From the NCBI GenBank assembly GCA_019454045.1, contig SKCR01031796.1:124001-188000 (forward strand): a stretch of DNA of 64,000 nucleotides. The letters are read 5' to 3'. Made by a program: the position numbers and the translations under genes. The notes beneath the pieces are model-generated. The model made no database searches. It was not told where the DNA came from and saw nothing but the letters and a program-made list of their open reading frames with translations. The DNA comes from Zanthoxylum bungeanum. Taxonomy: Eukaryota > Streptophyta > Magnoliopsida > Sapindales > Rutaceae. This document shows positions 23,443-34,594 of this stretch, piece after piece. How positions within the stretch are numbered: position 1 is the first letter of the stretch; every line of letters begins with the position of its first letter.

Positions 23443-23641
23443 ACGGGGTCCACTTTTCACTATTTATATTTAATTTAATTATTGAATATTTGTATTCTGT
23501 GTTGGGATTACAGTAATGCATGATTTAGTGGGAGGGGCATATTAGATTAAAAATCCATGATCTAGTTTATGCTTTTGATATTATATGAAACTGTTTTATA
23601 TTCTGCTAACCGTTTTTCGTGATCTATATGATAGATTTGCG

Positions 23642-24520
23642 ATGGCGGGTCAATCCACAAACCAGTTTGCGCGTATGCTAGATGCGAACAAACTGAAAGG
23701 CGCTAAAAACTTTACGGACTGGGAAATGGATTTGAGGATTGTCCTCGATTCCGAGAAGTTGGGATATGTGCTTGAGGGCCCTTTGCCCCTTGCACTGGGT
23801 GAGGAGGCTTCGGAAGAGGAACGCCGAGTTTTTGAAACTTGGAAGGATGATGACTTGAGAGTCAAATCATACATCCTAAGTTCGCTCTCTCCGAAACTCA
23901 AACAGCAATACTATGGTATGATTGATTCCTACAGTATGATGACGCGATTAAGACAATCGTTCGAGAACCAAGAACAAGTGATTGTTCATAAAGTCGCCAT
24001 GGAACTGTTCCATGCGCGTCTGGATGAGGGGCAAAGTGTTAGCCCACATGTTCTTCATATGATCGATTTGATCGATCAATTGAGGCAACATAATCTCATC
24101 CTCAATGACATCTCGGGAGGAGTGTCATTCTTGGTTCAATGCCAGCTTCATTCCGACAGTTTGTGATGTACTTCAACATGCACGGGACTGTCTGCACCTA
24201 CCATGAGCTGCATAGGATGTTGCTCACGGCAGAGGAGGACCTTAAGAAGGGATTACCAACACGCCCTCCGAGATCTACTTCACTTTCAGCTTCTTCCCAA
24301 GGAATGTCCAAGGGAAAGAACAAGAAAGGAAGAAGAAGACGAAGGCAGTTGGTCCTCAACAGCAGCCGAAGATAGCCAAGCCCAAGAGGGCTTCTGAGGA
24401 CAAATGCCACCACTGCGGCAAGGTCGGGCACTGGAAGAGGAACTGTCCAGATTACATTGCCCAGATCAGGAGGGAGAGAGCATCGACATCAGGTACTTTT
24501 ATTTTTCCAGTTATTGATAT
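23642..24520 (+). pseudogene. gag, family B copy 1 (frameshifted)
   Basis: The ATG at 23642 opens M-A-G-Q-S-T-N-Q-F, followed by the N-F-T-D-W-E-M-D-L-R-I-V-L block typical of Copia gag (UBN2-like). The frame is open to 24166. A one-base loss near 24115 shifts it, the piece 24139-24375 continues to a lysine/arginine-rich run, and the CCHC knuckle (C-H-H-C-G-K-V-G-H-W-K-R-N-C, from 24405) lies in the third frame and runs on into the protease. The protein would assemble particles and bind RNA. Most lesions are single-base indels that copy 2 does not share. Confidence 0.88.
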
Positions 24521-24524
24521 ATCT

Positions 24525-27475
24525 TTGGCTTGTGAAGCCGTTACATCCAACTGGATTTTAGATTCTGCTTGTCCCATTCACATTTGCAATACGTTGCAGG
24601 TGCTGAAGGAAAGTAGGAGGCTGAAGCCTGGAGTGATGATGCAGTTTCGATTCGGGAGTGGAGACTCACTGGATGCAGTTGCAGTGGGAGTATGCGAGAT
24701 CTCATTGCCGAATGGGACACTTTTGTTAAATGATTGCTATTTTGTGCCAGGATGTGTGGCTAATATTATATCCCTTTTTGTATTAGATACAGAAGGCTTT
24801 TGTATTAATATTAAGAATAGTTCTTTGTATTTATATGATAAAAATAATATTCAGATCCTTAGTTGTCCAAATATGCATGGTCATTATACACTGCAAACAT
24901 CAAAAGATATATTAAGTTCTGGAATTAATACACGTATATTACCTGATATTAATAATACTGAACTCTGGCATATGCGGCTAGGTCATATTGGGGCTAAACG
25001 CCTTAACCAAATGGTTAGGAATGGTTTGATACCAGATCTCACCATTGAATCCTTTCCAACCTGTGAATCCTGTATTCAAGGTAAAATGACTAAAGCCCAT
25101 TTTCGGGTGTTGGACACCGAGCCACAAACTTACTGGAACTCGTACATTCTGATGTATGTGGTCCACTAAGTCAAACTGCTCACAGTGGTTATTCATACTT
25201 CGTTACCTTTACCGATGATTTATCACGGTACGGTTATGTCTATTTGATGCGACATAAATCAGAAACTTTTGAAAAGTTCAAAGAATTCCGAAATGAAGTA
25301 GAAAAACAAACTGGGAAATATATTAAATGCCTTCGATCTGATCGAGGTGGCGAATATATGAGTGGTGAGTTCATTGATTATATGAAGGAGAATGGGATTC
25401 TCGCTCAATACACTCCTCCAGGTACCCCACAACACAATGGTGTATCTGAGAGGAGAAATCGGACTTTATTGGATATGGTCCGATCAATGTTGAGTTTCAC
25501 AGATTTGCCCTATTATTTATGGGGCTACTCTCTCTTAACCGCCGCACATCTTTTGAATAAGATTCCTTCAAAAGCTGTTCCTACGACACCGTATGAGATA
25601 TGGTTCGGTAGGAAACCGAATCTTAATTATATTAAGGTTTGGGGTTGTCCTGCCTATGTCAGGGTGACTCAGCAAAGTAAGCTTTCGCCTCGAGGGCAAA
25701 AGTTTAGGTTTATTGGATATCCTCCGAATACGAGGGGGGGGATTATGTTCTATGATACCGAGCATCGAAATGTATTCGTAGCTCGCTTCGCAAAATTTCT
25801 AGAAGTAGAATTTTTGTCAGAAGGTGGTGATCATAGACAGGTTGCGCTTGACAAAGTACAACCTGAAAACAATGAACCAACGGAGGAACCTGAAGTTCAA
25901 GTAGATGAAGGACCTTCAACACACCACACTCCGTAGGTCACAAAGGGTATCTAGACCTCCTGAACGCTTGTATTTGATACAAGAAAAGAGTCTGGATGTT
26001 CTCTTAATAGAAGAGACAGATCCTTTCACCTATAGAGAATCGATGTTGGACATCGACTCCGTGAAATGGCAAAGTGCCATGAAATCCGAGATAGACTCAT
26101 GCATGAGAATCAAGTTTGGGACTTGGTTCCGCTTCCAGAGGGAATTGTTCCTATCGGCTGTAAATGGGTTTACAAGAGGAAGCGAGGGCCTGACGGTAAG
26201 GTTGAAACTTACAAGGCCCAACTGGTTGCAAAAGGTACACGCAGCGACCTGGCGTCGACTACGATGAGACTTTTTCACCGGTTGCAATGCTTAAGTCTAT
26301 TCGGATTTTGCTTTCTATAGCTGCGTATCATGACTACGAGATTTGGCAAATGGATGTCAAAACGGCTTTTCTAAATGGATTTCTTGATGAAGAAATCTAT
26401 ATGGAACAGCCGGAAGGTTTTGCATCCAGCGAAAACTCGGGCATGGTATGTAAGCTTAAGAAGTCCATTTATGGACTCAAACAAGCTTCACGAAGTTGGA
26501 ATCTTCGATTCGACGAGATTATTAGATCGTCTGGTTTTCTCAAGAATTCAGAAGAATCCTGTGTGTATCAGAAGGCCAGTGGGAGCATGGTCGTATTTTT
26601 AGTCCTGTATGTTGATGACATCCTAATCATTGGAAATGATTTAGGTATGTTACAAGGCGTTAAAGCGTACCTCTGTAAGAATTTCTCCATGAAGGACCTG
26701 GGAGAAGCTTCCTATGTTTTAGGGATAAAAACTCTATAGAGATAGACAAAGGAAGCTGATTGGGTTATCCCAATCAACGTACATAGATAAGATCTTGGAA
26801 CTGTATAATTTTGGTAACTGTAAGACAGCAAACATACCGTTCCGACATGGGATTCATCTTTCAAAGAAGATGAGTCCGCAAACAGAAGATGAGAAGGTTA
26901 GAATGTCTAACCAACCTTATGCTTCGTGTTTGGGCAGCATAATGTATGCCATGTTATGTACAAGGCCTGATATCAGTTTCGCTGTTAGCGTTACTAGCAG
27001 ATATCAGTCCAACCCGGGTAATGACCATTGGATGGCATTAAACATATCCTCAAGTATCTTAAAGGTACTAAGGATAAGTTAATCATTTATGGAGGAGGAA
27101 ACGAACTGCAAGTTAATGGGTATACAGACTCTGATTTCCAATCGGATCCCGATGATAGAAAGTCTACATCTGGATTTGTCTTTACCCTTAACGGAGGCGC
27201 AGTTTGTTGGAAGAGTTCCAAGCAGGGATTAGGGATCTACAGCTGATTCCACCACTGAGGCGGAATATATTGCAGCTTCTGAAGCCGCAAAAGAGGCTGT
27301 GTGGATAAAGAATTTTGTCACAGAATTGGGAGTTGTCCCAAGTATCGTGAATGCGATTCCGTTATACTGTGATAATACTGGAGCCATTGCGCAAGCAAAG
27401 GAACCAAGGGCGCATCAGAAGTCGAAGCATGTGGAACGCAAGTACCACCATTCGAGAGATTGTGTGGTGCTTAGC
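24525..27475 (+). pseudogene. pol (protease-integrase-RT-RNase H), family B copy 1, broken and 3'-deleted
   Basis: Protease active site D-S-A near 24561. The pre-integrase H-M-R-L-G-H and C-E-S-C zinc ligands are near 24968-25075. The integrase core follows in the piece 25244-25936, then RT in the piece 26287-26739 with the catalytic YVDD near 26609, then RNase H to about 27450. At least eight small indels break it relative to copy 2, including a G-run expansion near 25735 and a loss near 26235. The last ~130 bp of pol, including the D-P-L-T-K-A ending and stop, are deleted at about 27463, leaving only the polypurine tract. Confidence 0.88.
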
Positions 27476-27489
27476 TAAGTGGGAGTTTT
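27474..27489 (+). other. Polypurine tract before family B LTR 2
   Basis: The purine-rich run AAGTGGGAGTTTT lies directly before the LTR start TGTTGGGG. The equivalent tract before LTR 3 is at 34581-34594. Its presence on the left of LTR 2, with a primer site on the right, shows that LTR 2 is shared by both internal regions. Confidence 0.75.
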
Positions 27490-29888
27490 TGTTGGGGTTG
27501 GTGCTCACAGCGCCAATTCCCGGTTGTATTTCCTTGTAAATACTTCTGTAAAACAATATTATTATGAATAATATATGCAGTTTCTTTTATAATGAATCTT
27601 ATAATATGGTAAAGACGTAATGACCTTAGAATGATTAGTCATGATACAGTTGCAAAAGCGTCGCAGCGGACATTGACAAGTATCATGACGTTGTCATTCT
27701 CAGACAGTTCCTGGTCAAGGTTTACACTGCTTGGTCAGTATAGTAAACCCGTTGAGACCGGTACAAGTCGTATACTGGAATATATGATTCCAATGGTTTC
27801 TCAATGAACCATAAGTCTTGGAGACTGGTATAGACCTGTAGGTGTTTATAGCGGATAAACACTGAACGACTCACCGAAGATTCTTAATGGATGGTACACC
27901 AACGTCAATAAGAATCTTCTTGGGTTGAGTAGCACTTGTGATTCTTAGACTTGAGATGCCATGTGGGCACATGAGACATCCTCTACACTTAGATGGCAGT
28001 CACGTCACCGATCTATTTAGATCAGACCTCCGCCTGTTCGTTGGGTGTAGATAGATCCTCAGTGTGTCCTATGTGTGTCAAGATAGGATCCGTCAGTTCT
28101 GTGTACCAGAGCATAGGTAGTCCATACAATTAGCAATAAGATAAATCCATGGGCCCGTGGTAAAGTTTAGAAGCTAGTTCTAAACATTCTTATGAGATTG
28201 CTAATAGAATAGTCGACTGGATAATCCCCATAGAGATTTGACGTTTACATCTATATCTCTGGGATAAATCCGGATACCTGTGACGGAGGAATTAAACATT
28301 TGCCATGACCTCGACCTGTATGATTCAGCCAGTTTATCCGTGATCGTCATAATTTATGGGTGGATAAATTATGGACACGAAATTTGATTTCGTGACGGAT
28401 GCGCCTGAATCTAGAGAGTCTCAATAATGAAACAAACTCGTAGAGCACTAGAGCAACTTAAATAAACAATATTGATTGTTTATAAAGTCGTTTAAAGGTT
28501 AAACGCAAAATACTCGTGTAGGGACCCGATAGTCATTTACAATTATTGTGTATTTACATTTAATACTTGATTATTTAAATACACATTAATTAAATGTCAA
28601 ATGAGATATTTGACTTATATCATAAATGAATATATGTATTTAATATTTAATGTAAATATATACATATATTTGAGATATTGTATTTAATTAATTAATTAAT
28701 TATTTAATTGTTAAATGATTAATATAATTAAAATATAAATATCTTATATTAGATATTTAATTTGTAATGATTAAAGTTGCATTAATAAAGTAGATAAATA
28801 TCTATAAGCATATTTAGATATTTAATTACTTTAACAAATGCATTTGAAATGAAATTGAAATGAAAAATTTGGTATATGTTTTTGTTGAATTTCGGCCAAG
28901 GCTTAAATTGCAAGTATATATTGTTCATTTGCTTTTCATTTCATTTAACCTAATACACTTTACCAAAAACAAAAAACCTCATTGAAGAAAGACAAAGAAA
29001 GAAAGTGAAGGAAAGAAAGATAAACCTAAAGAAAAAGCTTGGATTTTGTAAGTTTTTTAACTTACTATTAGAAAGGAATTTGTTCCTTAGGATCTAAGCT
29101 ATATCTTGTGAGTTCTTAGTAAGTTATTCTTTCTTTTTTCTTGGTTTTTGTTGATGGAAATTTGTTTTTGAAAGTGTTGAGCATGTATGATGAATAAAGA
29201 GAATGACTATTGTAGTTATATGTATTCTTTTAAGGTTTATGAAACCAAGTTGCTATTCTAGAGTTGTTGACCCACTCTTAAATGACCTAGATTTGATCTT
29301 GAGTTGTTTCATTGTGTTGAGACTTGAATTGGATGAAAGATTGATGATTGAACTAATTGATTTGGTGTATTAGTCTAATTTGACCAATTTGTTGAAATTG
29401 AGAATTAGGGTTTATAACCAATTCCAAATTTGGGGCTTTTGAGATATGTTGTGTATTTGTGTGTGTATATGATGCATATAAAGTTTCATGTTGATTGGAT
29501 TTCATTGGATGAGTTTTGAAGCATGAAATGACACAAATGCACATTTCCCCCTCCATTTGGTGCTCTCGGCTTTGGGAGGAAATTTGGGGATTTTGTGGCT
29601 TATGGTGTTTTGATGTTTTGAACATGCAAAGTTCATCTTAGAAATGATTTAGAATCATTCAAAATTGATTGGATCAATTTCGGACTAAAATGGACAAAAT
29701 ACCATATAAGGGTAATTTGGTAATTTCACTTGAATATGATTCAATTGAAATTTTATTTCATAATTTGATTATTGGAATGTTAAATAAATATGTTTATTTA
29801 ATAAATGAGAAAAAGTTTTGAAATCCGAAAATACGATTTTCGCCGCTTCCGCTGCGTTACCGGATTCACCCGTAATAAAACCCCTTCA
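27490..29888 (+). repeat. Family B LTR 2 (middle, shared)
   Basis: Same ends and content as LTR 1 and LTR 3. No target duplication flanks it: the left side is the polypurine tract of copy 1 and the right side is the primer site of copy 2. That arrangement is what unequal LTR-LTR recombination produces. It lacks many single bases present in LTR 1 (for example near 28915), mostly in short homopolymers. Confidence 0.94.
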
Positions 29889-29891
29889 AAA

Positions 29892-29903
29892 TGGTATCAG
29901 AGC
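29892..29903 (+). other. Primer binding site, family B copy 2
   Basis: A perfect TGGTATCAGAGC lies three bases after the end of LTR 2. Confidence 0.93.
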
Positions 29904-30101
29904 GAGTCTGATTCTAGGCCGTTTAAAATGTTTGGCTATATTTTAATCATCTTTCCTTGATTGTATGCATGCTTATTAGAAACTGAATCGGTTAGATTTA
30001 GGGTGTATGACACTTAGCGGAAAATCCCTGATAATAAGGTTATTGTAATTATGTATTTGATGCATGTTATATGGTCCGTCTCGTCAATACGGTTTATGAA
30101 T

Positions 30102-30438
30102 ATCTCTTTGTGACTACATCCGAGACCGTGCCTCTGCTGTGAGGGTGTAGCCGATAAAGATTTATTTATACCGAACGTATATCAGATACTAGGTAAATTC
30201 AAGTAAAAGCGGAATTCTGAACGTGCCCTAGCTGTCAGGATTACGTGAGTAACTTGAGTTTATCATTGACGAGTTTAACCTTGGTACGTCTCCTTGTGGG
30301 CCTGCCTCCGCAGCGACAACGAGAAACGGCCAGGACCGGGTGTTTAGGAGTCACTGTTGAGTGATTGACAAGTGAGTTGTCTACCTGATGAATATACGTA
30401 AGCGAGACCGTGCCTCTGCTGTGAGCTGAAATATATTC
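30102..30438 (+). promoter_or_regulatory. Structured 5' leader with hairpins, family B copy 2
   Basis: The same four stem-loops as copy 1: 30114-30150 (outer stem to 30102-30160), 30213-30242, 30279-30334 and 30390-30438. Here the fourth stem GAATATA/TATATTC is perfect. The small GACAA/TTGTC hairpin is at 30367-30381. See the copy 1 entry for the shared loop word. Confidence 0.6.
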
Positions 30439-30636
30439 ACGGGGTCCACTTTTCACTATTTATATTTAATTTAATTATTGAATATTTGTATTCTGTGTTG
30501 GGATTACAGTAATGCATGATTTAGTGGGAGGGGCATATTAGATTAAAAATCCATGATCTAGTTTATGCTTTTGATATTATATGAAACTGTTTTTATTCTG
30601 CTAACCGTTTTTCGTGATCTATATGATAGATTTGCG

Positions 30637-31515
30637 ATGGCGGGTCAATCCACAAACCAGTTTGCGCGTATGCTAGATGCGAACAAACTGAAAGGCGCTG
30701 AAAACTTTACGGACTGGGAAATGGATTTGAGGATTGTCCTCGATTCCGAGAAGTTGGGATATGTGCTTGAGGGCCCTTTGCCCCTTGCAGTGGGTGAGGA
30801 GGCTTCGGAAGAGGAACGCCGAGTTTTTGAAACTTGGAAGGATGATGACTTGAGAGTCAAATCATACATCCTAAGTTCGCTCTCTCCGAAACTCAACAGC
30901 AATACTATGGTATGATTGATTCCTACAGTATGATGACGCGATTAAGACAATCGTTCGAGAACCAAGAACAAGTGATTGTTCATAAAGTCGCCATGGAACT
31001 GTTCCATGCGCGTCTGGATGAGGGGCAAAGTGTTAGCCCATGTTCTTCATATGATCGATTTGATCGATCAATTGAGGCAACATAATCTCATCCTCAATGA
31101 CATCCTCGGGAGGAGTGTCATTCTTGGTTCAATGCCAGCTTCATTCCGACAGTTTGTGATGTACTTCAACATGCACGGGACTGTCTGCACCTACCATGAG
31201 CTGCATAGGATGTTGCTCACGGCAGAGGAGGACCTTAAGAAGGGATTACCAACACGCCCTCCTAGATCTACTTCACTTTCAGCTTCTTCCCAAGGAATGT
31301 CCAAGGGAAAGAACAAGAAGGGAAGAAGAAGAAGAAGGCAGTTGGTCCTCAACAGCAGCCGAAGATAGCCAAGCCCAAGAGGGCTTCTGAGGACAAATGC
31401 CACCACTGCGGCAAGGTCGGGCACTGGAAGAGGAACTGTCCAGATTACATTGCCCAGATCAGGAGGGAGAGAGCATCGACATCAGGTACTTTTATTTTTC
31501 CAGTTATTGATATAT
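30637..31515 (+). pseudogene. gag, family B copy 2 (small indels only)
   Basis: The ATG at 30637 gives the same start as copy 1. A one-base loss near 30893 and a two-base loss near 31040 break and then restore the frame. A length change in the A/G run near 31325 puts the CCHC zinc knuckle (from 31398) in another frame, and a two-base loss near 31517 follows. Copy 1 is intact at the 30893, 31040 and 31517 sites. No nonsense substitution was noticed, so this may be a working gag with sequence errors, or a very recent loss. Confidence 0.85.
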
Positions 31516-32289
31516 TTGGCTTGTGAAGCCGTTACATCCAACTGGATTTTAGATTCTGCTTGTCCCATTCACATTTGCAATACGTTGCAGGTGCTGAAGG
31601 AAAGTAGGAGGCTGAAGCCTGGAGTGATGCAGTTGCGATTCGGGAGTGGAGACTCACTGGATGCAGTTGCAGTGGGAGTATGCGAGATCTCATTGCCGAA
31701 TGGGACACTTTTGTTAAATGATTGCTATTTTGTGCCAGGATGTGTGGCTAATATTATATCCCTTTTTGTATTAGATACAGAAGGCTTTTGTATTAATATT
31801 AAGAATAGTTCTTTGTATTTATATGATAAAAATAATATTCAGATCCTTAGTTGTCCAAATATGCATGGTCATTATACACTGCAAACATCAAAAGATATAT
31901 TAAGTTCTGGAATTAATAAACGTAGATTACCTGATATTAATAATACTGAACTCTGGCATATGCGGCTAGGTCATATTGGGGCTAAACGCCTTAACCAAAT
32001 GGTTAGGAATGGTTTGATACCAGATCTCACCATTGAATCCTTTCCAACCTGTGAATCCTGTATTCAAGGTAAAATGACTAAAGCCCCATTTTCTGGTGTT
32101 GGACACCGAGCCACAAACTTACTGGAACTCGTACATTCTGATGTATGTGGTCCACTAAGTCAAACTGCTCACAGTGGTTATTCATACTTCGTTACCTTTA
32201 CCGATGATTTATCACGGTACGGTTATGTCTATTTGATGCGACATAAATCGGAACTTTTGAAAAGTTCAAAGAATTCCGAAATGAAGTAG
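31516..32289 (+). CDS. Protease and first half of integrase, family B copy 2 (open piece)
   Basis: The frame opens in the protease with N-W-I-L-D-S-A-C (active-site D-S-A) at about 31546. The pre-integrase part follows, with W-H-M-R-L-G-H and C-E-S-C forming the HHCC zinc site at about 31953-32060. Then come the integrase core's first catalytic Asp in H-S-D-V-C-G-P (near 32137) and the second in T-D-D (near 32203). A one-base loss near 32252 shifts the frame to the next entry. Protease cuts the polyprotein and integrase inserts the cDNA. Confidence 0.87.
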   Translation: MACEAVTSNWILDSACPIHICNTLQVLKESRRLKPGVMQLRFGSGDSLDAVAVGVCEISLPNGTLLLNDCYFVPGCVANIISLFVLDTEGFCINIKNSSLYLYDKNNIQILSCPNMHGHYTLQTSKDILSSGINKRRLPDINNTELWHMRLGHIGAKRLNQMVRNGLIPDLTIESFPTCESCIQGKMTKAPFSGVGHRATNLLELVHSDVCGPLSQTAHSGYSYFVTFTDDLSRYGYVYLMRHKSELLKSSKNSEMK

Positions 32290-34580
32290 AAAAACAAACT
32301 GGGAAATATATTAAATGCCTTCGATCTGATCGAGGTGGCGAATATATGAGTGGTGAGTTCATTGATTATATGAAGGAGAATGGGATTCTCGCTCAATACA
32401 CTCCTCCAGGTACCCCACAACACAATGGTGTATCTGAGAGGAGAAATCGGACTTTATTGGATATGGTCCGATCAATGTTGAGTTTCACAGATTTGCCCTA
32501 TTATTTATGGGGCTACTCTCTCTTAACCGCCGCACATCTTTTGAATAAGATTCCTTCAAAAGCTGTTCCTACGACACCGTATGAGATATGGTTCGGTAGG
32601 AAACCGAATCTTAATTATATTAAGGTTTGGGGTTGTCCTGCCTATGTCAGGGTGACTCAGCAAAGTAAGCTTTCGCCTCGAGGGCAAAAGTTTAGGTTTA
32701 TTGGATATCCTCCGAATACGAGGGGATATCTGTTCTATGATACCGAGCATCGAAATGTATTCGTAGCTCGCTTCGCAAAATTTCTAGAAGTAGAATTTTT
32801 GTCAGAAGGTGGTGATCATAGACAGGTTATGCTTGACGAAGTACAACCTGAAAACAATGAACCAACGGAGGAACCTGAAGTTCAAGTAGATGAAGGACCT
32901 TCAACACACACACTCCGTAGGTCACAAAGGGTATCTAGACCTCCTGAACGCTTGTATTTGATACAAGAAAAGAGTCTGGATGTTCTCTTAATAGAAGAGA
33001 CAGATCCTTTCACCTATAGAGAATCGATGTTGGACATCGACTCCGTGAAATGGCAAAGTGCCATGAAATCCGAGATAGACTCAATGCATGAGAATCAAGT
33101 TTGGGACTTGGTTCCGCTTCCAGAGGGAATTGTTCCTATCGGCTGTAAATGGGTTTACAAGAGGAAGCGAGGGCCTGACGGTAAGGTTGAAACTTACAAG
33201 GCCCGACTGGTTGCAAAAGGTTACACGCAGCGACCTGGCGTCGACTACGATGAGACTTTTTCACCGGTTGCAATGCTTAAGTCTATTCGGATTTTGCTTT
33301 CTATAGCTGCGTATCATGACTACGAGATTTGGCAAATGGATGTCAAAACGGCTTTTCTAAATGGATTTCTTGATGAAGAAATCTATATGGAACAGCCGGA
33401 AGGTTTTGCATCCAGCGAAAACTCGGGCATGGTATGTAAGCTTAAGAAGTCCATTTATGGACTCAAACAAGCTTCACGAAGTTGGAATCTTCGATTCGAC
33501 GAGATTATTAGATCGTCTGGTTTTCTCAAGAATTCAGAAGAATCCTGTGTGTATCAGAAGGCCAGTGGGAGCATGGTCGTATTTTTAGTCCTGTATGTTG
33601 ATGACATCCTAATCATTGGAAATGATTTAGGTATGTTACAAGGCGTTAAAGCGTACCTCTGTAAGAATTTCTCCATGAAGGACCTGGGAGAAGCTTCCTA
33701 TGTTTTAGGGATAAAACTCTATAGAGATAGACAAAGGAAGCTGATTGGGTTATCCCAATCAACGTACATAGATAAGATCTTGGAACGGTATAATTTTGGT
33801 AACTGTAAGACAGCAAACATACCGTTCCGACATGGGATTCATCTTTCAAAGAAGATGAGTCCGCAAACAGAAGATGAGAAGGTTAGAATGTCTAACCAAC
33901 CTTATGCTTCGTGTTTGGGCAGCATAATGTATGCCATGTTATGTACAAGGCCTGATATCAGTTTCGCTGTTAGCGTTACTAGCAGATATCAGTCCAACCC
34001 AGGTAATGACCATTGGATGGCCATTAAACATATCCTCAAGTATCTTAAAGGTACTAAGGATAAGTTAATAATTTATGGAGGAAACGAACTGCAAGTTAAT
34101 GGGTATACAGACTCCGATTTCCAATCGGATCCCGATGATAGAAAGTCTACATCTGGATTTGTCTTTACCCTTAACGGAGGCGCAGTTTGTTGGAAGAGTT
34201 CCAAGCAGGGATCTACAGCTGATTCCACCACTGAGGCGGAATATATTGCAGCTTCTGAAGCCGCAAAAGAGGCTGTGTGGATAAAGAATTTTGTCACAGA
34301 ATTGGGAGTTGTCCCAAGTATCGTGAATGCGATTCCGTTATACTGTGATAATACTGGAGCCATTGCGCAAGCAAAGGAACCAAGGGCGCATCAGAAGTCG
34401 AAGCATGTGGAACGCAAGTACCACATCATTCGAGAGATTGTGTCGCGAGGGGATATTGTCGTGTGCAAGGTACCGAGTGAAGACAATGTAGCAGACCCGC
34501 TGACGAAGGCCATACCTCCGAAGTTGTTTGATAAACACGTGGAGTCGATGGGTATTAGATACAATCGTTATTGGCACTAG
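32286..34580 (+). CDS. Integrase end, reverse transcriptase and RNase H, family B copy 2 (intact long ORF)
   Basis: The best-preserved coding region in the window, open for over 2.2 kb to TAG at 34578-34580 (744 codons from the Met at 32346). In order, counting from that Met: the G-V-S-E-R-R-N-R block with the integrase catalytic Glu near 30-36; the K-V-W-G-C-P-A-Y integrase end near 92; a Thr/Glu-rich linker; RT with W-Q-M-D-V-K-T-A-F-L-N-G near 329, Y-G-L-K-Q-A-S-R near 375 and catalytic YVDDILIIGND at 417; RNase H with G-Y-T-D-S-D near 585, T-T-E-A-E-Y near 627, C-D-N-T-G-A-I-A near 665 and the D-P-L-T-K-A ending near 717. All catalytic acids are present. This is a fragment of a larger gag-pol frame, so the Met is not the true start. 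Copia assignment is certain; lineage is left open. Confidence 0.93.
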   Translation, partial: VEKQTGKYIKCLRSDRGGEYMSGEFIDYMKENGILAQYTPPGTPQHNGVSERRNRTLLDMVRSMLSFTDLPYYLWGYSLLTAAHLLNKIPSKAVPTTPYEIWFGRKPNLNYIKVWGCPAYVRVTQQSKLSPRGQKFRFIGYPPNTRGYLFYDTEHRNVFVARFAKFLEVEFLSEGGDHRQVMLDEVQPENNEPTEEPEVQVDEGPSTHTLRRSQRVSRPPERLYLIQEKSLDVLLIEETDPFTYRESMLDIDSVKWQSAMKSEIDSMHENQVWDLVPLPEGIVPIGCKWVYKRKRGPDGKVETYKARLVAKGYTQRPGVDYDETFSPVAMLKSIRILLSIAAYHDYEIWQMDVKTAFLNGFLDEEIYMEQPEGFASSENSGMVCKLKKSIYGLKQASRSWNLRFDEIIRSSGFLKNSEESCVYQKASGSMVVFLVLYVDDILIIGNDLGMLQGVKAYLCKNFSMKDLGEASYVLGIKLYRDRQRKLIGLSQSTYIDKILERYNFGNCKTANIPFRHGIHLSKKMSPQTEDEKVRMSNQPYASCLGSIMYAMLCTRPDISFAVSVTSRYQSNPGNDHWMAIKHILKYLKGTKDKLIIYGGNELQVNGYTDSDFQSDPDDRKSTSGFVFTLNGGAVCWKSSKQGSTADSTTEAEYIAASEAAKEAVWIKNFVTELGVVPSIVNAIPLYCDNTGAIAQAKEPRAHQKSKHVERKYHIIREIVSRGDIVVCKVPSEDNVADPLTKAIPPKLFDKHVESMGIRYNRYWH

Positions 34581-34594
34581 AGCAAGTGGGAGTT

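Noticed and set aside
30241..30456. Minus-strand ORF across the family B leader.
   Set aside because: It is antisense to a leader explained by RNA hairpins, and is not open in copy 1 at 23240-23460.
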